Below are positions 1-5,247 of a stretch of DNA of 5,247 bases, piece by piece. Origin of the DNA: an uncultured Rhodopirellula sp. (lineage in GTDB: Bacteria > Planctomycetota > Planctomycetia > Pirellulales > Pirellulaceae); assembly GCA_913061385.1 (NCBI GenBank), contig CAJXTM010000358.1, positions 1-5,247 of the forward strand. Reading direction: 5' to 3'. The stretch's first letter is position 1, and every line of letters starts with the position of its first letter. The notes under the pieces are model-generated. The model worked only from the letters and a program-made list of their open reading frames with translations. It had not been told where the DNA came from and did not search any database. A program made the translations under genes and the position numbers.

Positions 1-48
1 CGAGATCAGCCTCGGTCTCGTGGGCTCGGAGATGTGTATAAGAGACAG
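1..48. other. Untrimmed Nextera i7 adapter (artefact)
   Basis: This stretch is synthetic. Bases 1-6 match the end of the P7 oligo, 7-14 (CAGCCTCG) match an i7 index that I recall as Nextera N710, 15-29 are GTCTCGTGGGCTCGG, and 30-48 are the 19-bp Tn5 mosaic end AGATGTGTATAAGAGACAG. The same sequence, reverse complemented, closes the contig. It should be masked before any gene or repeat calling. Native DNA begins at about 49. Confidence 0.98.
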
Positions 49-77
49 GCACACGCTCAGTGTGCCGGCCGTTTTTT
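49..77 (+). terminator. Partial intrinsic terminator at the contig edge
   Basis: GCACAC (49-54) pairs with GTGTGC (60-65) around a GCTCA loop. CGGCCG and a run of six T (72-77) follow. The CGGCCG between stem and T-run suggests a longer GC-rich stem whose left arm lies beyond the adapter junction at 48. It would end a plus-strand gene to the left of the window. The missing arm is inferred; the short stem and T-run are visible. Confidence 0.5.
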
Positions 78-463
78 ATTGACAGACGAGAGCAAGTCAT
101 GAAAAACGGATACCACAGCACAGTAATTTTTAATGAACCGAAATTTTCCCGATCCGAAATCCCCCCGAACCTACGAGCGTTAACAATGACGTGCTCCCTC
201 AATGCGAATGGCGAACCTCGCTGCGACAAAACCTGAATTTCCCCGGTACCAATTCCCATTTTGCTGACACCAGACCAGCTTGGCATTCATTGCTGGCAAA
301 CCCTTACTCGATACATGCCGACTTACGAATTTTCATTCGCCGCGTGCCAGGCAACAAATCCAAGCATTCAAAACAGTACGATTCAAGCCTATACATCACA
401 TTGGATGAATCGATTATCTTATCCAACAGGCACTCCCACCCCGTCCAGACCAGCAGGTAATTC
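78..463. other. Intergenic region upstream of the aldehyde dehydrogenase
   Basis: About 390 bp without a convincing gene. A 45-codon ATG frame at 99-236, preceded by a purine-rich GAGAG, has no recognisable content, and its frame is open further left through the terminator, so it is probably chance. A GTG-started 89-codon frame at 191-460 lies in the same frame as the dehydrogenase and ends at TAA 458-460. It also shows no recognisable protein. I see no tRNA, riboswitch or clear operator. A consensus TTGACA at 79-84 has no matching -10 box at the usual spacing. Confidence 0.6.
367..395 (+). promoter_or_regulatory. Weak sigma-70-like promoter candidate
   Basis: TTCAAA (367-372) and TATACA (390-395) are exactly 17 bp apart, each matching four of six consensus bases. 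Transcription would begin near 402, about 60 bp ahead of the aldehyde dehydrogenase ATG. Matches this weak occur often by chance in a region of this size, so this is only the best candidate seen. Confidence 0.2.
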
Positions 464-2023
464 ATGTCCACTGCGAGCACTGAAATTCAGGCATTAACAG
501 CCGTTCAATTCACAACGCCCAAGAAGTTCCTGAAGTTCTGCCACAACGATGGCAAACCTCACGGCGGCATCATCAATGGTCAATCAACTCGCGGATCAAT
601 GAATGCAACCTTTGAGACCATTGACCCCGGTTCACTGGAAACCCTGGCCACGATTTGCGAAATGGGACAAGACGAAGTTGACTTGGCGGTTTCGGCGGGG
701 CAGCAGGCATTTCACGGCAACGGGAACAACGGTTGGCGAGACCTTCCGGTCGAGGAGAAATGCGCTTTGGTGATGAAATTGGTGAAGCTTTGCGAGCGTG
801 ACCGAGATGCATTGCTTGCGTGCGAGATTCGTGATGGTGGTAAGGTCTCTGAATTAGCCGAGGGTGACTTTGCACAAATCCGCGCAACGGCCGAATACTT
901 CTGCGATGTCGCAAAACGAATCCCTCTGGGCGACGGCTCCAAACTACAGGTAGCCGACAACATCGAAGGATACACCTACCGGGAACCATGGGGCGTTGTG
1001 GCGGGAATCATTCCTTGGAATTATCCGATCGTGCTGACATCGTGGTTCATCTTTCCAGCTTTGCTTTCCGGTAACTGTGTCCTGATCAAACCCGCAGAGG
1101 ACACGCCGCTTTCAGCTTTGTACATCGGCAAACTTGCCGAAGAAGCGGGCTTTCCGCCTGGAGTCATCAATGTCTTGCCCGGACGTGGTGAACTGACCGG
1201 CCAATTCATGGCTGAGCATCCGGGCATTCGCTACATTTCGTTCACCGGCTCGCCTGGCGTTGGGCAACACATTTTGCGGACTTGCGATCGGCATGGCACG
1301 CGAATGAAACGTGAGATGGGTGGAAATGGTGCTGCGATCGTTCTTGAAGACGCTGACCCTCAGGCTGTCGCACGCATGATTGGCCGGCACACGAATCAAC
1401 ACTTCGGGCAAACGTGCTGCACCATTCATCGTGTATTCGTGGCCCAAAAGATTGCTGATGATTTCATCGACGCCCAACGAGAGTTCTTTTCGGATCTGAA
1501 AATTGGCTATCAGGCAGATGAGGGGACTCAACTGGGCGCCGTCATCAATTCCACACAGCGTTCCCGGATTCTGGCAGCACAAAAAGAGGCGGTCACGCGA
1601 GGCGGGCAGCCGATCTTGGGTGGCGGTGCGGCGGAAGTCGAAGGTCGAGAAGGTTTTTATATCAAGCCTGCGATCTATCGTGCATCACCGGATGTGAACT
1701 GCAATCCAGCCGAAGTCTTCCATGCTTTCGCAACGATTTGCCCCGTTTCTGACACCGAACAGGCACTGCAACTCGCCAACAGCACCCCGTACGGCTTGGG
1801 TGCCAGTGTGTGGACAAGAGATATTGCGCGTGGTGTTGAACTTGCAAAACAGTTCCGCGACGGAACCTGCCAAGTCAATTGCCACAACACGATCGCCTAC
1901 GGTTTGCCATACGCAGGGCAGGGTATCTCTGGTGGCCCCGGTGCCGGAGTGAATTGCGAAGAGACGTTCACCGATTACACCGAACTGAAAGCGATCTACG
2001 TGGCAGATTATCCTGACGCGTGA
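464..2023 (+). CDS. NAD(P)+-dependent aldehyde dehydrogenase
   Basis: A 519-residue cytosolic aldehyde dehydrogenase that should oxidise an aldehyde to its acid using NAD(P)+; the substrate cannot be told. Landmarks in order are: INGQ near 37, the usual start of the fold; PWN with the oxyanion Asn186; the cofactor-binding KPAE (Lys209, Glu212); FTGSPGVG (260-267), the Rossmann turn; the general base Glu284 in EMGGN; the nucleophile Cys318 in GQTC; and a Glu417-Val-Phe matching the EEIFGP cofactor loop. The Asn-Glu-Cys spacing (98 and 34 residues) is normal for the ALDH1/2 class. The first ATG is supported by an in-frame TAA two codons upstream (458-460), and by the INGQ strand, which a start at Met46 would lose. 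An AGG sits 6 nt ahead. Residues around the catalytic Glu and Cys are atypical, and FGP is replaced by FHA. It is slightly long because of a roughly 30-residue leader. It is probably monocistronic. Confidence 0.93.
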   Translation: MSTASTEIQALTAVQFTTPKKFLKFCHNDGKPHGGIINGQSTRGSMNATFETIDPGSLETLATICEMGQDEVDLAVSAGQQAFHGNGNNGWRDLPVEEKCALVMKLVKLCERDRDALLACEIRDGGKVSELAEGDFAQIRATAEYFCDVAKRIPLGDGSKLQVADNIEGYTYREPWGVVAGIIPWNYPIVLTSWFIFPALLSGNCVLIKPAEDTPLSALYIGKLAEEAGFPPGVINVLPGRGELTGQFMAEHPGIRYISFTGSPGVGQHILRTCDRHGTRMKREMGGNGAAIVLEDADPQAVARMIGRHTNQHFGQTCCTIHRVFVAQKIADDFIDAQREFFSDLKIGYQADEGTQLGAVINSTQRSRILAAQKEAVTRGGQPILGGGAAEVEGREGFYIKPAIYRASPDVNCNPAEVFHAFATICPVSDTEQALQLANSTPYGLGASVWTRDIARGVELAKQFRDGTCQVNCHNTIAYGLPYAGQGISGGPGAGVNCEETFTDYTELKAIYVADYPDA

Positions 2024-2049
2024 CGCGGAGTAAGATCGCCAATGGCATT

Positions 2050-2076
2050 GGGGAAGGGTGAACTGCAACCCTCCCC
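2050..2076 (+). terminator. Possible terminator hairpin after the aldehyde dehydrogenase
   Basis: GGGG-A-AGGGT (2050-2059) pairs with ACCCT-CCCC (2068-2076), giving nine pairs with one bulged A and an 8-nt loop, starting 26 bp after the stop codon. No T-run follows, so it is not a textbook intrinsic terminator. It could be an mRNA 3' end stabiliser or a weak, factor-assisted terminator. The base pairing is seen; the function is inferred. Confidence 0.35.
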
Positions 2077-2296
2077 TCAGCTCGCGGCATCTGACTATCA
2101 TGCCGTCCCCGGCGACACATAATTACACGCATTCGGGTCCGGCCAGATTGTTAGTCAGGTATTTTCAATCAGGCCATTGTGGATCAAGGGCGACTAGATC
2201 AAAATTGCGTTCCCCGTCCCCACAGAGAGTGGGTCTCACGGAGACCGTGCTTGATTCCTGCCTCGCCTGCCACTCATTTTCTCAGAGCAAACCAGC

Positions 2297-2872
2297 ATGC
2301 TTTGGCACCTCGTCCTTCCTTTCAAGATAACGTTCTGGACGCTGGGGATTGCGTTGGGAATCGCAGTCCTGGCTGCTCCTGCGTTGCAGAAAAAACGTTC
2401 GCGGATTTTCTTGTGGGGATTTCCAATGGTTTTGGTTTCCTTCATTCCATCCTGCAGTCTCGTCATGCACTTTGTGGACAAATCCCGTTTTGGGGTTTTT
2501 GAATACGATGTGCCACAGACGATCAGTGATCCACGAGTGGAACGATACCTGCCAACAGACGCTCGCGAAGTGACCGTTGACAGGTTTGCGAGTGGATACC
2601 GGGCTCGCTATCTGATTGAATCAGATGTCTTGGAAGACTGGTTTGACGCGGTTTGGGAAGAGTTTGGAGAGTATTCCGTTAACGGCAAGTCGCCGCCTGA
2701 ATTCATTACCGTCACCAACGAGATATTCGATCGAAAATTCAGTGGATTGGGATGGCCACGCCCCAGTGAGGTCGTCTTCTATCAAGGCCCCATCGCCGAG
2801 AACGGTGCCGGGTTCGCAATCTGGTACGACGCGGAAACAGGATTTGCCTATGAGACGGCGACACACTGGTAG
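2297..2872 (+). CDS. Two-pass membrane-anchored protein of unknown function
   Basis: I do not recognise this 191-residue protein. Residues 4-30 form one hydrophobic helix, QKKRSR (31-36) a basic turn, and 38-60 a second helix. By the positive-inside rule the turn is cytoplasmic and residues 61-191 lie outside the inner membrane. That domain is acidic and aromatic. It has a YLPTDAREV stretch (85-93), an alternating strand-like RARYLIES (102-109), a helix rich in Trp, Phe and Glu (111-124), and ends in IWYDAETGFAYETATHW. Small exported planctomycete proteins often show this layout (LP..A..i, then a sensor-like strand, then a YD..tG.A.. end); that comparison is from memory. No catalytic motif, lipobox or metal site is evident. 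The start is the first ATG of the frame, with no clear Shine-Dalgarno (CAGAGCAAACCAGC ahead). No partner gene abuts it, and it converges on the FAH gene. Confidence 0.75.
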   Translation: MLWHLVLPFKITFWTLGIALGIAVLAAPALQKKRSRIFLWGFPMVLVSFIPSCSLVMHFVDKSRFGVFEYDVPQTISDPRVERYLPTDAREVTVDRFASGYRARYLIESDVLEDWFDAVWEEFGEYSVNGKSPPEFITVTNEIFDRKFSGLGWPRPSEVVFYQGPIAENGAGFAIWYDAETGFAYETATHW

Positions 2873-2895
2873 CAGACCGGAACAGTCGCCTAATC

Positions 2896-2963
2896 CAACT
2901 CGACAGTGAACTCAACTCGACAGTGAACTCAACTCGACAGTGAACTCAACTCGACAGTGAACT
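2896..2963. repeat. Four perfect tandem copies of a 17-bp unit
   Basis: The unit CAACTCGACAGTGAACT occurs at 2896-2912, 2913-2929, 2930-2946 and 2947-2963 without a single mismatch. CAGCTGACA at 2964-2972 could be a degenerate start of a fifth copy. The array fills half of the 137-bp gap between two convergent genes, 24 bp after one stop and 46 bp before the other. The unit has no strong internal dyad. It may be a minisatellite, a set of binding sites or a transcription barrier; the sequence does not decide. Confidence 0.97.
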
Positions 2964-3009
2964 CAGCTGACAATTGGCAGACCCAGCGATCTTGTGAAGC
3001 TGCAAGCAC

Positions 3010-3864
3010 TCAGGCATCGGCAATGCAGCTATTTGCCAATGTTCCAATCCCCTCGATTTCGACTTTGCACTCGTCACCTGGCTTCAGAAAGACGGGTGGT
3101 TTCCGAGCGGCCCCCACACCTGGCGGCGTACCAGTGAAGATCAAATCACCGGGCAACAGCGTCACAATCTTTGTCAGATGCTCGATTAAAGTCGGAATAT
3201 CAAAGATCAGTTGAGCCGTGGTGCTATCCTGCACCACATCACCATTGAGGTGCATCCTCACTCGCAAGTCTGATGGGTCAGGCACATCATTCGTGGTCAC
3301 CATGCAGGGTCCAGTGGGAGCGAACGTGTCAAAAGTTTTTCCCAACAGCCACTGTCCTCCCGGTCGTCCTTTTTGCCAGTCGCGGGCAGAGACATCGTGA
3401 CCACATGTGTAACCGAAGACGTAATCCATTGCCTCGGCAGCGGAAACATGCTTCGCCTCCCTTCCTATCACAACCACCAATTCAGCCTCGTAGTCGACTT
3501 CGCTCGAGACTGTCGGCAGACGAATCGAATCGCCATGCCCCACCAAGGTTGTACTGAATTTACTGAAGACAACAGGCTCAGTAGGGATCTCGGCCCCTGT
3601 CTCGATGGCATGGTCCCGGTAATTCAAACCGATGCAAATCACCTTGCTGGGCTGGCCTACCACGGGAAGCAGATTCTTTGGTTCTGGAATCCACTGAGTT
3701 TCATCAGGCTGGGGCAGACTCGCCAACCGCTCTGCATTCAAAGAGAAGATTTCACCATCTGCAACAGGTTCATCAAGCAGAGTCGCGAGGGGGCAAATGG
3801 AACCGGGCCGATAGAGGGCGTATTGGGACTTACCTTGATCATCCTGAAAACGACAGAAACTCAT
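3010..3864 (-). CDS. Fumarylacetoacetate hydrolase family protein
   Basis: A 284-residue cytosolic member of the FAH fold (COG0179 type). These are Mg2+/Mn2+ enzymes that cleave or decarboxylate beta-diketo or 2-oxo acids (acylpyruvases, oxaloacetate decarboxylase, hydratases of aromatic catabolism). The exact substrate cannot be read here. A variable N-terminal part (1-70) precedes [12 protein letters not shown] (75-86), with candidate catalytic His85. Metal ligands are Glu126 and Glu128 in DYEAELV and Asp157 in [10 protein letters not shown]. Lys176 lies in GKTFD, and the family's closing stretch [13 protein letters not shown] is at 239-251. Length is normal. I chose the ATG at 3864 because AGGA (3877-3874) stands 9 nt ahead and the protein then opens in family style. 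A start at 3918 would add 18 residues and overlap the upstream gene by 38 bp. The oxidoreductase stop is only 16 bp upstream, so the two are probably one operon. Confidence 0.93.
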   Translation of the reverse strand: MSFCRFQDDQGKSQYALYRPGSICPLATLLDEPVADGEIFSLNAERLASLPQPDETQWIPEPKNLLPVVGQPSKVICIGLNYRDHAIETGAEIPTEPVVFSKFSTTLVGHGDSIRLPTVSSEVDYEAELVVVIGREAKHVSAAEAMDYVFGYTCGHDVSARDWQKGRPGGQWLLGKTFDTFAPTGPCMVTTNDVPDPSDLRVRMHLNGDVVQDSTTAQLIFDIPTLIEHLTKIVTLLPGDLIFTGTPPGVGAARKPPVFLKPGDECKVEIEGIGTLANSCIADA

Positions 3865-3873
3865 GACGACGGA

Positions 3874-3877
3874 TCCT
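3874..3877 (-). promoter_or_regulatory. Ribosome binding site deciding the FAH start
   Basis: AGGA on the minus strand, 9 nt before the ATG at 3864 and just downstream of the oxidoreductase stop codon (3883-3881). It is one of the clearest Shine-Dalgarno cores in the window, and it favours the 284-residue product over the 302-residue reading. Confidence 0.6.
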
Positions 3878-3880
3878 AAT

Positions 3881-5202
3881 TCAAACGTGTTGGCTTTCAC
3901 TGGTAAGTTGCCGATCAACTTCGTTGCTGACGATCACACCGTAGTTAATCGCCCCTAACCAGCCGCTCATGATGATACCAACACTACCAGCGTGATACAT
4001 ACCACCCACTTGTTGAGGCAGGGCTCGACTTACCGCCAAGCCTTCGAACTTGGTGCCAAAGCTGGCACCCATTTCATGTTGCGTGTAGTGATTGAACGTA
4101 CGTGGCGTGGCAGCTTCTGCGCGGTCGATCTTATTTCGGATGCCGGGGATGTATTTCTCCAAAGCATCAATTGTTGTTTCCACCAGATCTTTCTTACTGG
4201 CTTCGTAATCCTGTTCATTCAGGTCGGCCCAGTCGGACCAGTTCGCATTGGTGCTACTGACAATGGCAAAGCGTTCTTTCTTTTCGGGACGTGTTCTTGG
4301 GTAGTAAAAGCTAAAAGTCCGACTTGTGATATCGCGGCTTAGCAACAGGTCAGTCCTGAATTCATTGGCCGTGCTTGTAAAGAACAGATCACCCGACGAC
4401 TCATCAATTTCTTCGCCGGGCTTCAAAGCCATGTAGACCTGAGTGCTGCTGTTATTAAGACGAACAGCCTCTGTCTGATCGACATAGTCGCGATCCAGTT
4501 TTTCAGGACCAATCATTTTGAGCACCGTGGTCCGCAGATTTGCATTGCTAACGACTGCCCGGCATCCAATCCGACGACCATGTGTTTCGACGGCTGCAAC
4601 TTTACCATCCTGCACATGGATACGATCCACACCACAATTGATTCGAATGTCGACCCCGTTGGCCAGCAGCTCTTTTTTCATCCGTGACACCAAGTCGTCT
4701 GTGCCACCCTCGTAAATGAACACACCCTTATTCATAAAGTTGCTAAACACAATTCCATAAGTGATGGCCGGGTCTTCCAGAGTTGATCCATTGGCATAGG
4801 TAATCGGCTCCATCAAGAGCCGGACAACATCATCACGACCGGGAAAGAAGCGATCGAATAGTTGCCGAGTGGTGGTTGCTTGATCGTCATAGAAATTCAT
4901 ACCACGAGCTGTATCGAAGAATTCATTGACCGTAGCTGGCTCAATACCGAAATCAGAAGTCAATAACCTCGTGAAATCTTCGCGGTTGAAAGTGGTGGTC
5001 AACGAGAACTGTGGATTATCGAATCGAATATTCTTGAGCTGGACAATCCGATCTGCGATATCACGGCTCCAATAGCGGCGGCAGGACTTGATCATTCCAT
5101 GCGGAAAACCATGCAGCGACACGTCAAAAACATGTCCCCCCGGACGCAGAAACCAGGTCGCCAACCCGCCCAATTTGTAATGCTGTTCAAGCAATAAAAC
5201 AC
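3881..5202 (-). CDS. Phytoene desaturase/CrtISO-like FAD oxidoreductase, N-terminus missing
   Basis: A flavoprotein of the CrtI/CrtN/carotenoid-isomerase group (COG1233 type), which desaturates, isomerises, saturates or oxidises polyenes. The native frame enters from the contig edge as [12 protein letters not shown]. This is the second Rossmann strand, with the acidic residue that binds the FAD ribose, followed by the GG turn. The GxGxxG helix and about 30 residues before it are therefore missing. The TTG at 5194 is an internal Leu codon, not a start. Numbering from that Leu, [21 protein letters not shown] (163-183) is the family's substrate-domain helix, AVVSNAN (213-219) leads the return to the FAD domain, and [23 protein letters not shown] (397-419) is the C-terminal FAD-binding segment. 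There the CrtI-style PGGGVPG is replaced, which argues for an isomerase/reductase-like or undefined subgroup over a classic phytoene desaturase. It ends with TGA 16 bp before the FAH gene. Substrate unknown. Confidence 0.88.
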
Positions 5203-5247
5203 CTGTCTCTTATACACATCTCCGAGCCCACGAGACCGAGGCTGATC
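5203..5247. other. Untrimmed Nextera i7 adapter (artefact)
   Basis: Bases 5203-5221 are the mosaic end in reverse complement (CTGTCTCTTATACACATCT). Bases 5222-5236 are CCGAGCCCACGAGAC, 5237-5244 are the index read CGAGGCTG, and 5245-5247 start the P7 sequence. It is the exact complement of 4-48. Both ends carry the i7-side adapter, as expected when forward reads run through short inserts. Native DNA ends at about 5202, inside an open gene. Confidence 0.98.

Noticed and set aside
99..236. A 45-codon ATG open frame near the left edge
   Set aside because: The frame remains open upstream through the terminator region, the product has no recognisable features, and no conservation can be tested here.
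573..989. A 138-codon minus-strand open frame, and similar ones at 1112-1582 and 1685-2101
   Set aside because: The first two lie wholly antisense to the aldehyde dehydrogenase, and the third is antisense to its 3' end and runs about 80 bp past the stop. The dehydrogenase frame carries all the expected catalytic landmarks.
2896..2963. A CRISPR array
   Set aside because: The 17-bp units abut directly with no unique spacers, and no cas gene is present.
2896..2963. Plasmid-type replication iterons
   Set aside because: Unit length and number would fit, but no Rep gene, DnaA box or AT-rich unwinding region is nearby, and all neighbours are chromosomal metabolic genes.
3373..3879. A 168-codon plus-strand open frame
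   Set aside because: It is fully antisense to the FAH gene, whose minus-strand frame shows clear family motifs.
464..5202. A C30 carotenoid cluster of aldehyde dehydrogenase plus CrtN/CrtP-like oxidase
   Set aside because: The two genes are on opposite strands about 1.9 kb apart with unrelated genes between them, and no synthase or glycosyltransferase is seen. It is possible but not supported within this window.
4..5247. A composite transposon with 45-bp terminal inverted repeats
   Set aside because: The repeats are the engineered Nextera adapter with index and P7 bases, and no transposase gene is present.

Overview
This is a 5.2 kb contig from a bacterial genome or metagenome assembly. Both ends are untrimmed Illumina Nextera adapter, so native DNA runs only from about 49 to 5202. 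The two adapter copies form a perfect 45-bp terminal inverted repeat (4-48 against 5203-5247) that carries the Tn5 mosaic end. They look like transposon ends but are a library artefact.

Layout. The left edge holds the right arm of what looks like a cut-off intrinsic terminator (49-77). About 390 bp without a convincing gene follow, with one weak promoter candidate. A complete class 1/2-like NAD(P)+ aldehyde dehydrogenase lies at 464-2023 (+). A 273-bp gap with two small dyads leads to a 191-residue unrecognised protein with two N-terminal membrane segments (2297-2872, +). A 137-bp convergent gap follows, holding four perfect copies of a 17-bp direct repeat (2896-2963). On the minus strand are a complete fumarylacetoacetate hydrolase (FAH) family protein (3010-3864) and, 16 bp upstream of it, a phytoene-desaturase/carotenoid-isomerase-like FAD oxidoreductase. 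The latter loses its N-terminus at the right contig edge (3881-5202).

How the genes relate. The oxidoreductase and the FAH protein are very likely co-transcribed, oxidoreductase first. The aldehyde dehydrogenase and the membrane protein are on the other strand, with a long gap between them, so they are probably separate units. Aldehyde dehydrogenases and CrtN/CrtP-like desaturases work together in C30 carotenoid oxidation in some bacteria. Nothing here beyond proximity supports that link, and the dehydrogenase is not obviously the staphylococcal AldH type.

Organism. Base composition is balanced, Shine-Dalgarno sites are weak or only partial, and intergenic spaces are wide. The style of the membrane protein's exported domain is also suggestive. 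Together these point to an uncultured planctomycete of the Pirellulales kind. This is an inference from general familiarity, not a demonstrated assignment. I saw no phage, CRISPR, tRNA, rRNA or genuine mobile element. Apart from the 17-bp repeat and the atypical dehydrogenase signatures, this is ordinary chromosomal sequence.
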